Source: Mariannaea sp. PMI_226 (lineage: Eukaryota > Ascomycota > Sordariomycetes > Hypocreales > Nectriaceae). From it: 64,000 nucleotides of DNA. Location: contig JANFOG010000002.1 of the NCBI GenBank assembly GCA_024336345.1, positions 1,426,001-1,490,000 of the forward strand, in the 5' to 3' direction. Position numbers and translations under genes: made by a program. The notes below the pieces were generated by a model, which saw only the letters and a list, made by a program, of their open reading frames with translations, was not told the origin of the DNA and made no database searches. Of this stretch, positions 33,157 through 44,043 are shown piece by piece (the stretch's first letter is position 1; every line of letters begins with the position of its first letter).

Positions 33157-34296
33157 ATGTCGTCAATGCAGGCCGTTGCGATTGAACCGTTGTTGAGTGA
33201 GCCGTCGATAGCATTGGTTCATTCGTCAGGTCAGATTGCCTTCAGCGATGAATCGACATCCAGCGAAGTAACCGAAATATACGGATTCTTCGTTAGAAAC
33301 GGCATAGACACTCGGATGAAGGAAGCCTGTTATCTGCTGGCACGGTCACTTTATCCGAATGGAGAGATAACACCAGTCAAATCGCAAGGATATTGCTCAT
33401 ACACTCTGGCGATATATCCAAATTATTTGGTTCAATTCCGTACCGAAGAATACCAACTAGATATTAGAATCTGTGAAGAGGCGAAATCGATCTTTGGGAC
33501 CCTGGTACCCCGCGTCCAGTATCTGGGTTCCGTTCCGCTTCAGCGTTCGGCAGACGGTGGGCGAGGATTATATGTGTATGTGCAGGAGCGCATTCCAGGG
33601 GTCACCTTGGAGGAATTTCGGAAACGATGTAGTGATGACCACATGCACCGAGTGCACCGCCGACGTCTTGTCGAGGACATTGCCGAGGTATTTGCGGTCA
33701 GCCTCCAGCACGAAAAACGAAGGCACAATAGAAGTGGTAGTGATACTTTCAAGAAGGGATTAGTTGGTCGATCTCTCCGCTGGCGACTCGACATTCTCAC
33801 AGCGCTCCCCGACAAGGGTCTGCGAGAGCAGGTTGACGTCGTTGCCTCATCAATAGACCATGTCGAAGGACTGCCGTGGTGCCTTACTCACGGAGACCTA
33901 GTTCCCGCCAATATTATGGTTGACCCCGATACTGGACACTTGACAGGTCTCATCGACTGGGCCGAAGGGGAGTGGCTACCCTTCGGGGTAGGGCTATACG
34001 GCCTGGAGGAAGTTCTTGGTTACGAAGACCCAGCGGTGGGTTTCCGGTACTATGAAGACCACAAGCAACTCAGGGAGCTGTTCTGGAACAGTCTGAAGAA
34101 GCGGAATCCTGCCATGAAGTCGTCATCCTGGATTCGCCATGTAGAGCTTTCGCGCACTCTGGGAATTCTTTTATGGCGCGGCATTGCTTTTGAAGATGGA
34201 CGGATCGATCGTGTTGTCGAGCCTGGCAGAGACGACACCGAACTGCACAAGCTGAAGCTCTTCCTAGCGGAAAAGAGCCAGCTTGAGGAAGGCTAG
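33157..34296 (+). CDS. Phosphotransferase (APH-fold) family protein
   Basis: Single exon, 379 residues. The C-terminal half has the aminoglycoside-phosphotransferase kinase signature: LTHGDLVPANIMVDP (catalytic loop HGD...N, Asp as base) and LIDWAEGEWLPFG (metal-binding Asp in the IDW motif). The N-terminal half (YGFFVRNGIDTRMKEACYLLAR..., YLVQFR, VPRVQYLGSV, LYVYVQERIPGVTLEEF) is the kinase N-lobe with the hinge-like VQERIPG. In fungi these are numerous small-molecule kinase-like proteins with unknown substrates; resistance to a drug should not be inferred. The start is set at the first ATG (33157, GATATGTCG). The frame is open a further seven codons upstream but without ATG. No intron evident. 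Adjacent to the thymine genes but no functional link is visible. Confidence 0.8.
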   Translation: MSSMQAVAIEPLLSEPSIALVHSSGQIAFSDESTSSEVTEIYGFFVRNGIDTRMKEACYLLARSLYPNGEITPVKSQGYCSYTLAIYPNYLVQFRTEEYQLDIRICEEAKSIFGTLVPRVQYLGSVPLQRSADGGRGLYVYVQERIPGVTLEEFRKRCSDDHMHRVHRRRLVEDIAEVFAVSLQHEKRRHNRSGSDTFKKGLVGRSLRWRLDILTALPDKGLREQVDVVASSIDHVEGLPWCLTHGDLVPANIMVDPDTGHLTGLIDWAEGEWLPFGVGLYGLEEVLGYEDPAVGFRYYEDHKQLRELFWNSLKKRNPAMKSSSWIRHVELSRTLGILLWRGIAFEDGRIDRVVEPGRDDTELHKLKLFLAEKSQLEEG

Positions 34297-34927
34297 TAGT
34301 TGGTTGGTGTGAGCGTGACTACAAACTAGCATTGACGATTCGCTAATTTGTACAATTAATCAAGTCGGGAGTCATAAGAAATGGACAATGGGCGTAAGGT
34401 AATATAGTTAGTTGAGTTAGTGTAGGAGATGTGCTGTAATAATGAACGTTAATTCAGGCCTTGTATTTTATGTGGACGACAAAGGTAGGTACTCTAGATA
34501 GCTATTCGCAATGCAGCTTCTCAAATAACGCGGAAACTACTAAATTAATCATACGTGCTAATAGTCTACCTTATTTGCTGCGTGAGCACCGGTTCCGTGC
34601 CTTCACATGAAAGACGGCCACTATGGCACTTGCTCTTTTTAACGTCTGGTGCCTGTGGCTGCCGAATTTAGATCGGAGCTCCCCCAAATGCTGTTGAGGT
34701 CGAGGCACTAATCCCAAACAGGCAATGCGCACATGCACATGGGAATTGGTTTGCGCATCCTCAACGTTCATGTTGGCAGGAGAGGAATCACCCCAAAACC
34801 TAGCCTCAGTCAACTATCAATCACATTTTCAACGCATACCGCGGACCTCAAAATCCCAATTGATTGAGGCTTTCTTCTGCTCTCTGGCTCCCCCCTGGTC
34901 CCTTCCTTGTTATCCCCCTTAGTCGCA
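34297..34927. other. Intergenic, promoter of PHS1
   Basis: No gene seen. The last ~70 bases before the PHS1 ATG are C/T-rich (CTTTCTTCTGCTCTCTGGCTCCCCCCTGG), typical of a transcription start region. Confidence 0.5.
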
Positions 34928-35808
34928 ATGGCTTCCTCTACCTCCTCGCAGCCTTCCACCCAGAAGCGCCAGCCCTCGAGCCTCAACAAGATCTACTTGA
35001 TCCTCTACAACTTCCTCTCCGCTGTCGCCTGGAGCGTCGTCCTAGGTCGCACCATCTCTCTCCTTGCTTCTCATGGCCCCGAGGCCGTCTATCTCGGCGC
35101 CGGCGAGTGGACAAAATGGACTCAGACCGTAGCTGGCATGGAAATTCTGCACTCCATCCTTGGTAAATGCCCCTCCTGCTCCTACTCCTGCTCCTCCTCC
35201 GCCTCTTCTGCCGAGCAGAAGAAGCCTCTCTTTCCCCCTCCTCTAAATGCACATAAAATGGCTAACCAGACTCTTTCTACCACTCAGGCGTCGTTCGTGC
35301 CCCCCTCTTCACCACCCTCATGCAGGTCGCCTCCCGCCTTCTCCTCGTCTGGCCTATCGTCGACGTCTTCCCCCAGGTCGCCATCTCTCCGTGGTACTCG
35401 TCCATGCTCATCGCCTGGTCCCTCACCGAAGTCATCCGATACTCTTTCTTCACCCTCTCCCTCTCTGGATTCCAGCCTAAGCCTCTGACGGTGCTGCGCT
35501 ACTCAACCTTTTACATTCTTTACCCCATTGGAATTTCCAGCGAATGCAACCTTATCTGGAGGGCCATCAAGCCCGCCGGAGAGATGCACCCTTACTTTCC
35601 CTACGGCTTGTACGCCATCTTGGCCATCTACGTTCCTGGTACGGTCTTCTTGTTTCTTGTTCTTACTTTTCCTATTCTCCTCGAGAAAGCTTCAAGAAGT
35701 AGTCGTCTAACAACCCCTTTAGGTTCCTTTATTCTCTTCACCCATATGATGTCCCAGCGACGTAGAATTATGCGTAACCTGAAGGCCCAGAGCGTGAAGG
35801 CCCAGTAA
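34928..35808 (+). CDS. PHS1: Very-long-chain (3R)-3-hydroxyacyl-CoA dehydratase Phs1 (PTPLA family)
   Basis: Three exons, 34928-35162, 35288-35638 and 35723-35808, giving 223 residues. Phs1 is the third enzyme of the fatty-acid elongation cycle in the ER membrane, dehydrating 3-hydroxyacyl-CoA to trans-2-enoyl-CoA for sphingolipid synthesis. Family features: IYLILYNFLSAVAWSVVLG (first helix), GMEILHSILGVVRAPLFTTLMQVASRLLLVW, AWSLTEVIRYSFF with the catalytic Tyr, RYSTFYILYPIGISSE with the catalytic Glu, and a basic tail after the last helix. Six hydrophobic segments fit. Intron 1 is 125 nt. Intron 2 (84 nt, GTACGG...TTTAG, branch CTAAC) is a multiple of three and has no stop, so the unspliced message would encode 28 extra residues before SFILFTHMMSQRRR; the spliced form agrees with the family. 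Confident. Confidence 0.92.
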
Positions 35809-36109
35809 ATGCGACGAGAACACCTACCGCACGGTTATGTATTTGTGAAAGTGTTGTAGAAAAAAAGGAGGGAATGGGTATGCCGGGTATGAAAGCGAAA
35901 ACATTTGAACGCAGTCGTCAGGACTCGGCTGGATAGACATAAGAGAAATGTAAACGAAAGAGGACATAGATTATGCATCAGGCGTTGCATACAGTAATAT
36001 TATGTATCATAGAAAGACACTAAAACCTGCTCCTAGACGAGCCTACGTCTCCTGGTATTGGAAATTCGTGACTATGAACTCATCAACACTCATCAACACT
36101 CATCAACAC
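35809..36109. other. Convergent 3' spacer
   Basis: 301 bases between the stop of PHS1 (plus) and the stop of the hydrolase gene (minus). It includes most of the 10-bp repeat array at 36081-36110; nothing else is evident. Confidence 0.5.
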
Positions 36110-36110
36110 T
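36081..36110. repeat. Three 10-bp units CATCAACACT abutting a stop codon
   Basis: Three perfect copies of CATCAACACT. The last base of the array is the final base of the minus-strand TGA stop (36110-36112) of the hydrolase gene, so the array is the very beginning of its 3' UTR (read AGTGTTGATG on that strand). Confidence 0.85.
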
Positions 36111-37572
36111 CATGGAGCAGCCTGTTCCAACAAAGGTCTGTCTTCTACGCTGTTCTCGTACCAGCCGTTGTTCAACCACCCTGCAATCAACTCCGCGGCA
36201 TCCCCTGAAAGCTTTTCATATCCAGGATTCTCTCGTGGCGTGAACATCTCTGCTCAAAGTAGTCAGATCTCTCGTTTCTTGTACTAGCCATTTGTTGCCT
36301 GGATCATTATTAGAGGTGTGATGGCTAACTTACTCATATGCGCCAAAGTCTCATCGGAGACCTTGTCGTTAATGGCCTCCTTCCACTCACCCGCCGGCAG
36401 TGTCCTGGGTAGATTGCAGAACGTCCTCTGGTGGCCGAGCACATTGCCGACCATGCTGACCTGTTTCGCCGGCGCTCCCTTGCCAAGTCGTGTGTACAGG
36501 TTCGCGAAGCCGACGTCGAGATCCTCGCGCAGCTGTACCAGGAACCTAACTCGCTTCTTCAGCTCCTCGGGCCGCGCCAGGCAGCCGACGAACTCGAGGT
36601 GAGAGGTCGCCCAGGACCAGCCCTCGCCGATTTGCTCGCGGTTCGCCCACGCCGCGCCGCCTGCCGCCACGGCCGCCGCTCCGGCCCCGGCAAACATGGC
36701 TACCTTGCCCCATTTCTGCCAGTTACCGGCCTGTTGCGACGGTGCCGCTGCGGGTGGTGCTGCTGTTGCTGGTGGGGCGGCGCCGCTTTGCGCGACCTTG
36801 TTTGCGCCCCAGAGAGAGGCGCCGATGCCCGTGATCTGGGAGATGGCGCTGGCAGCCTGGGCGGCCTGCTGGTAATGGCCCTCGGCGCCGTGGGCGACGA
36901 CGCCGGGCGAGATACCCAGGTAGGGCGTGTCGAAGGCCAGGACGCCCTGGATATAAGGGAACATGAGGGCGTTGAAAGATGGTGACTCCGGTTTGTGGAT
37001 GCCGTCCTCGGTGTAGATGGGCTTCTCTGAAGCGAGCGCGATGAGCAGCTCGGCGGCGACGATGCCGCCCATGGAATGGCCGATGAGGATGGTGCGCACC
37101 GATGGATCTACCGTGGGTGACGGCGTCCCAGCCGCAACCTCCATGTCGATGACCTTCTCTTCAAGCCTGTTTGCGAAAGCGATAGCAGAACCGCCAAAAT
37201 TAGTCTTCCATAGGTGGTGACAGCAACGGCGCCGTACGCAAGGTACGACGACAATGAGGGTGGGAGGGAACGTTACCAATCGCGGAACCGGCTCACGCAC
37301 TGCCCCAAATCTCCCCGAGTCTCATACTTGGGATACACGAGCACGCGGACGTTGACCTTGGGCAGAGCCTCAGTGAGGAGCTTAGAGAGGTCCTTTGTGA
37401 ACTGGTAGTTGTGACCAAACGTCTCTTCGCCGCCCTATTGGTAACGTATTAGCGAGGGTGACAATTTAATGATAAGATTCACGGCGGCAAGCGATGATGA
37501 TGACAAGCGAAAGAGAAGAATGTAACCAACCTTGAAGCCATGAATGAAACAGAGTAACAGCGTCTTTTTCAT
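36110..37572 (-). CDS. Alpha/beta hydrolase, lipase-like, uncharacterised
   Basis: Four exons on the minus strand: 37531-37572, 37277-37434, 36334-37166 and 36110-36249, giving 390 residues; introns have GTTGGT, GTAACG and GTAAGT donors. The N-terminus MKKTLLLCFIHGFKGGEETFGHNY is the first strand and oxyanion loop of an alpha/beta hydrolase. GHSMGG carries the nucleophile Ser98, and FDTPYLGI (Asp146) resembles DUF676/PGAP1-like lipases ('D-T-P-H/Y-x-G'). Residues about 193-212 are a Pro/Ala linker, followed by a 20-residue Ala/Gly hydrophobic stretch (221-241) that could insert in a membrane. The C-terminal exon (MFTPRENPGYEKLSGDAAEL) ends WLNNGWYENSV. Substrate unknown. Joining exon 2 to exon 3 via the GCAAACAG acceptor restores ...FRDWLEEKV in frame. 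Confidence 0.82.
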
Positions 37573-38451
37573 CTTTGTCGTCTAGTTCATTCAATTTTGC
37601 GCGGTCAGGAAATTCGCTGATGTCACAAGTGAAAAGAAAGAAAAGAAAAGAATGATAACAAGTGAGAAGGGAGGTGGGCTATTGATGGAATGGAACAAAG
37701 AGAGCTCACAGATGAGGCTACGTGTGTGTGTGTGGCAAAGCGATGCCGTAGTAGTAGTAAGGCACACACTCACTAGGGGACAATCAAATGGACTTCTGTC
37801 AAGCAACCTTATCCTTAATAATAAAATAAGTCGACAGCGTGACCTTGAGTGAGATGAGAGAACACATGACAACTATTGATAATAATGAATTAACCTTTTA
37901 GTGAGAAATCATTTCCAAAAAACCAAAAATACTCATTAGTTTCACACATTTACACACTCACATACACACATACAGATATATATATATATATATATATATA
38001 CAAGTGGTAGAAATGATACCACAATTACCAGGAGAAGCAGAAAAAGAAGAGAACAATACTCAAATCCGACACAATACCACAAATCATTCACAAACTCTTT
38101 TGGCAAAAAAGGCGCCCATATCAACATCTATTACAATACACTTTAATTTATCTAGACACACAGAGCGAAATCCTTTGCCTGTCGCAGGCTCGATGGCGCC
38201 CATTGTCTTCCCCTCGGCATATGCTCCTTGGAGAGACTCTGGGCAATCCATCCCTTGTATGGTATTTAAGTTCCTTCTTCCCTTCCCCTTGTCCTGGAAT
38301 ACACGCATGACACCTGTCCTTCCAACGCCTTTACATATATCATCAAAAACAATTTCCTCCCGGCTTTGTCGGTCTTTCGTGATTCCCGATGATGCCCCCG
38401 CCACTTTTTTGGGTTTCAGGCATCGTTGGTCGTCACCACTGCTTTGCAGCT
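37573..38451. other. Intergenic with simple repeats
   Basis: Upstream region of the hydrolase gene and 3' region of the SNF2-family gene. It contains a short GT run (37722-37734), a CA-rich stretch from 37942 and (AT)n to 38000. No gene is supported. Confidence 0.5.
37942..38000. repeat. CA-rich stretch followed by (AT)n microsatellite
   Basis: CACACATTTACACACTCACA-type sequence runs into an uninterrupted 25-base AT alternation (37976-38000). Confidence 0.85.
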
Positions 38452-41400
38452 TTACTCCTCGTCGCTCTGAGCTGCTGTGCTGCCGCCATTCTGCTCTTTT
38501 TGCTCCTTCTGTTCTCGCTGCTCCTTGGAGCTACTCGATATCAACTTGATTCGAGTTCCACTAGGTTGTGGTGTGCTGCTGGTCCCCGAGGGAGCTACCG
38601 AGCTGTCCTTGCCTCCTTCTTCGAGTTCAACGAGTTCTGGGTGAGCAGCCAATTCCTCTTGGTACTTGTTGTTGAAGAATTCCTATGTCCTCATGTTAGA
38701 CGTCTTGGGTTGGCCAAAAAAGAAAAGAAAAAGAAAACTTGTAGAAACTTACCTGCATTGTCTTTGCGTCCTGGTATAGAATGCTTCCATCCTCGTTGTA
38801 TGTTTGGCAGTTGCTAATCATTAACTCAAAGTCCCTTCGCAGACCGCTAAGGCTGTTGTACTCCTCACGCTTCACTCTCGTCTGAATGTGATTCATACAG
38901 ATGGGGTTTGTAATGATCACATAGTAGTCAGCGTACTCGCGCTTGGGAGGTAGCTTGATGAAAGGTCCGATGATGAACCGCTTTCCGGCATCCGACTCGT
39001 CGTCCTCAGCCGGTGGCTCAATGTCGTCCACCTCGAGCGCCATCAGTGAGTCATACAGAGTGCGCAGGCTCTTCTGAAGCACCTCACGCTTCTCAAGCGG
39101 GATGCGAGAGTCACCATGGCTGATCTTGCTGGGTCTTCCCTGAGGGCCGCGTCTCTTCTTGGCAGGTGGCTCTTCACCGTCTTCAGCCTTGCGCTTCTCA
39201 TTCTTGCTGCCTGGTTTACGGCCACGCTTCTTGGGAGTCTCCTCAACCTCCTCCGTGCTGGCTCGGCTGGGCGGGGGCGAGTCGTCTCCAGCGCCTCCCT
39301 GTCTCTTTAGGCGGTTGGCCTCGCGCTTGTCTTTACGAGCTTGTTTGCGCGCCGCGGCCGCCTCAGGACTGTCCTCATCATCATCCACGGCCATGAGCCA
39401 CTGCTCCTCGGTGAGGCCATCATCATATTTCACCTTGGTACGCTCTCGAGCACCACGTCCCAGTATCACTTCCTCCGTGTCTTCCTCGATGGGGTTGCCA
39501 TCGTTCAAGTAAATATCGGGCAGTTCTTCCTCACCCATCAGGCGTGGTTTGGAGCCAGGTTTGTTGGTACCATATGGAGAATCCTTCAGCCGCTCTTCAT
39601 CAAGCTTCTGGAAGATTACCATTTCCTCATCACTTCGAGCGAGCAGCATATTCAGTTCCTCGTCTTCCATCTCTTCCTGTTCACCAGATTCAGCCATGTC
39701 AGCGGTTTCCAGAAGAGTTCGGAGCATAGCATCACGATCCGTTTCTGATGACTTGTTATCGAAACGACCAGCCTGGATGACTTTGCCGTCCATGTCCAAC
39801 TTGAAGCGCGCTCGTTCAAGAATTTTCTCCTCGACTGAGTTCGAACTGATGAGTCTCAGAATTCTGACCTCATTTTTCTGACCAATACGATGAGCACGAT
39901 CCTGCGCCTGCAAATCCTGGTGAGGATTCCAGTCTGAATCATAAATAATAACGGTATCGGCGGTCTGCAAGTTCAAACCCAAACCACCGGCACGAGTCGA
40001 CAGCAAGAACATAAAATACTTGGAATCCGGTGCATTAAATTCCCGTAGAAGGTCGGAACGCTCATCAGATTTAGTCGTACCATCCAATCGGAGATATTCA
40101 ACCCTGCGGTAGCGTAGGTAGTCCTCCATGATGTCCATAATAGCAGTCATCTGGAAGAACATTAGGACACGATGGCCTGTGGCCTGGTATTTAGGGAGAA
40201 TTCTGTCGAGCAACTCGAATTTTCCTGCAGTTCTCCACAAAAGGTCGTTGCTGATGTTTAAGGGGTTCATCACATTCTCGACAACATCAAAAACGAAAGG
40301 ATGATTGCACAGCTTTCGGAGCTGCATAATCATGTTGCTCAAGCCACGAGCTCCTGTCTTGCCGCCCTTGCCGTCGCTGACAACAAGCTTGTTGTGTGTA
40401 ACCATCTGCTTATAAAGTCGGGATTGAAGAGCAGAGAACTTGCACTTGATGACCTTCTCAGTCTTGTCTGGGAGATCTTTTTCGACATCCTTCTTGAGAC
40501 GACGTAGCAGGAAGGGTCGGAGAACCTTGTGAAGGCGACGAATGACCAAAATCTGTTCTTCTTCCGTGAGTTCCATCTTGTCTTGACTGCCAGTGTTGGC
40601 GAAAGGAGTGTTGAACCACTCGTCAAAAGTCTTCACAGACTTGAAAATGTTTGGCAGAACGAAGTTGAGCATGGCCCACAATTCGGACAAGTTGTTCTGA
40701 AGGGGAGTACCAGTGAGAATCAGACGGAAGCGGGTGGTATAGTACTGCTGGATAGTGGCACTAAGCTTGGAGTTGGTGTTCTTCATACGATGACCCTCAT
40801 CGATGATCATGTGGAACCACTTGATCTTGCTGAGAATAGGTCGATCCTTGATAATGTATTCATAAGTGGTAAGCAGCACCTGGAACTTGCCCTGCCGAAT
40901 CTTGTCCTGATGTTGTTTACGGGCATTTGGAGGGCCCTTGTAAACGACTCGAGCAATAGATGGTGCCCATTTTTCGAATTCGAGGTTCCAGTTGGTTAGA
41001 GTACTCAGTGGAACAATAACCAAATACGGGCCAGGTTGTTGCTTTCGCTCGATTAGGTACGTGATCAAGCTGATTGTTTGAATCGTTTTTCCGAGACCCA
41101 TTTCGTCTGCAAGAATACCGTTCAGGTTGTTGTTGTACAACGAAATCATCCACTGAAGACCCTTGATCTGGTATTCCTTCAACTTTCCACCAACAAGCAT
41201 ATCAGCCTGCTCAGTGACTTCTTCTCGAATACGATGAGCCACTGCATAGTAATCGATTTTCTTGCTGCTCTCTTCATCGTCATCAATCTCACTCTCCTCT
41301 TCGACAAAGGCCTCGTTCTCGTCGCCGTAACGCTCTGCTGCTTCACGTTGCTGGGCCTTAACCGATGAGGCAAGCTGATGCAAGAAGCCGTCAGTCTGCC

Positions 41401-42909
41401 TAAGCAAGTGAGTAATACGGGTATCCTTGGCTTGGTCAAGTAGCTTCAGGTATGCCTCTTCATCGTTAGCCTTAAGAGCCTGCAGACGTTGCTTCGCAGT
41501 TCTCTCAATACGCTTCTGCTCTTCCTTTTCAATGTTGAAGTGTTGCGAGTACATGAGGCGGCTGAGCTTGCGTGACTTATTCTCCCGGGCGGCAGCAGAC
41601 TCCATAATCTCCTGGCGATGACCGTGAATAGCCCTGAGGAAGTCCGTGTGCTTCTTCTTTTCGCGATTCTCACGAGCATCGCGTTGTTGTTTCTCGAGCT
41701 TCTCAGTAATGCGAGCTTCGCGTACGTTCTGTTTCTTCATTCGTCGATAATTGGCTCGGTTGGTAGTCATGGCCAAGTTATCATAGTGCATCATCTGGCG
41801 GCCAATCTTATCGCGCAGGGCCCGCTGCTTTGCATATAGCGCGAGGCTCTTCATTTCGATGATAGCCTTTCTCTTCAAAGTATCATCCGCTTCGAGTTGG
41901 TCCTTAGAGGAGTCCCAGTGAGCGAGGTCACCAGGTAGATTCTTCAATTCGACATATCGCTGCCTCATTCTGTTGGAAATAACAACTTCGCGTTCCCACC
42001 GCAGATGATCAAAATCGATACCGGTAGGGAAAACACCGGGGATAAACCAGCGATTCTTGCGTTGGGCATGGTCAAGATATTTGATTGTTGGTCGAATCAT
42101 GCTAGTGCCATAAGGTGACTTGACAGTCTTGAAGGTATGGGCCTTGGGCAGAGAAGAGTCCTCCTCCTGAGGTGTGGATTCAGGACCATTGACGGCGACC
42201 TTCCGGGCATCGGGACTTGCCTGGCTGGCTTTTGCGGGAGGGTGAGATAAGCTCACTTCAACAGGAGGAGCCTGTCTGCGCTGTCTTTGGTTAAAGATGG
42301 CTTGCTGCAGTTGCAAGGAGACACCAGCGTTCTTTCCGAGCAACTTGAAGGCATGAATTTGTTGTCTGAGTAGAGCGAGCTGTTGTTGGCTGAACTGGTT
42401 CGGCGAGGGCGTGTTAGGAAGTGAGGAACTGGTCGGGGTTGATGCGTTCTGAATTTGAGTTGGCATTGCGGATGAGCCAAGAGAGTGTTGGGGAGGTTGG
42501 GTGACCTGAGGCGCGGGTTGCGGGCGGGCGGCTTGGAGACCATTGATAGGTGTGCCATTGGTCGCGCTCTGCATCTGCTGCTGCTGCATTTGATGCTGTT
42601 GCTGTTGCATATATTGCTGCTGATTTCTACGCATGTTATGTTGTTGCTGGAAGTTCATCAAGAACTGAGAAGCTTTGATGTATTCAGGGTCAGATGGCGG
42701 CACGCCCTGCTCCTTCATTTGCTTCAGTTTCTGAGAAAGAAGTTAGTAAACGCAATCATCATCATACGCAATAGAGCAGAGAGGATAGCAATTGATATGT
42801 CAGTGGCAGCACATACTCGAAAAACCTCCTCGGCTTGTTGCTTGGTCGCGCCAGTGGGCATGGGCGCACCAGGGTGCTGAACAGCCGGGGGAGCTTGCAC
42901 CGACGCCAT
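38452..42909 (-). CDS. SNF2/STH1 catalytic ATPase of SWI/SNF-RSC chromatin remodelers
   Basis: Three exons: 42817-42909, 38753-42730 and 38452-38682, giving 1433 residues. Order of domains: Gln-rich N-terminus; QLQ motif (FSQQQLALLRQQIHAFKLL, about 142-177); HSA region (about 300-420, with KKKHTDFLRAIHGHRQEI) that binds actin-related proteins; SNF2 ATPase with Walker A ADEMGLGKT, Walker B DEGHRMKN, LTGTPLQNNL; helicase C lobe with LLSTRAGGLGLNLQ and QAQDRAHRIGQ; SnAC-like stretch (IQAGRFDNKSSETDRDAML); AT-hook-like basic patches (KKRGRKPGSK, RRGPQGRPSK); and a C-terminal bromodomain (PFIKLPPKREYADYYVII...NCQTYNEDGS, acetyl-lysine Asn present). The last intron (70 nt) splits the bromodomain, and splicing restores KTMQEFFNNKY. 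This set fits both Snf2 and Sth1/Snf21; I cannot separate them safely, though the size is nearer Sth1. Nuclear. Confidence 0.93.
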
Positions 42910-44043
42910 GGTGACGGATGTTGATTTTGAGGACGCGAGGATCCTCGATGGTTTTCAATCCAATGTTCTGATGGGTGTAGTAAGCTTATTGGCAGTGCAT
43001 GTCGAGCATGGGACTTGATATCAAAGCTCGTCGCGCAAAGAAGTGGAGTTGTCGCGAAAAGTAAAAAAGAATGTCAAGAAGGAAATCGATGGCAAAAGAA
43101 ACGCGTCGATGCCGTGAGGAAGGCTAATGGACGACTGAGGGTTGTCGATATCGACAAAATGGGAGCGACACGTCGTGGAGGCGCGTTGGGTCGGCTTTGT
43201 GGTTGACACAGGCGCACTCGAGGTAGTGAGCGCAGTTGTAGCTGTCAAAGGGAATGGGAGGGCAGGCAAAGAGAGCCTGCGAAATGTCGAGTCGCAAGTG
43301 AAAATGTGCGTTTGCGGCAAAGGGACGCGTCGGGACCGGTACCGAGGGCGGGTGCGGCGTGCAAATCGCGTGCAACACGAATTTGGCGAGGTTTCGAGAT
43401 GGGAGCCGATGGTTTGAAGGGGCCCTGGCGATTTTTTGGATGCGCGCGCTCGCCGTTGATGATGGGGAGTGGTGAAGACACAGCTGGACAAGATTCAGCG
43501 TGATGGTTGGTGCGGTCTTGAGTCGGCCACCCACAGTATTTTTCAGCACGGCCCCCCTGCGAGACTGGGTCCACACAAACTGTGAGCAGGCAAACAGGCT
43601 GCAAGCAGCGCCTGAGGCAGCGATTTCTCATTTGAGTAACAGTACGAAACAACTTTATGCGACCTGATGAATTGATTCATGATTACGAATGAGCGCACGT
43701 GATCTCCAACCGCAGCTCATTGTAGTTGTCCCTGCTTTTTGGCTTCTTTTCTTTCCGCGGCACTATTATAATGTGAAGGACTACCTAATATTTTGAAGCA
43801 ATAGATAAAAGAAAATTGGAAGGTGTTCGCTGGACCACCAAATGGATGAATGTTGCATGGATTGGCATCGCGTAGCCCCATATCTTGGATCAGGATTGGC
43901 TCCTCATGGTGGCGACTTCGCATGTACCCATCGCGCGTTGGTAACATGCAACTGTAAGTTCACGAGGGATGTTACACGGGCCTTACATTGATAGGGCGTT
44001 ATCGTCCACTGAACACCATCATCCGTGTTGCATCTCTTGCATT
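42910..44043. other. Leader/promoter of the SNF2-family gene and 3' end of the WDR70 gene
   Basis: Long minus-strand frames over 43021-43652 do not start with ATG (TTG or GTG) and look like leader sequence. No separate gene is supported. Confidence 0.5.

Noticed and set aside
43021..43652. Long minus-strand frames upstream of the SNF2-family gene
   Set aside because: The two I checked (43491 and 43576) start with TTG or GTG; all overlap each other in several frames and match nothing. Treated as leader or promoter sequence.
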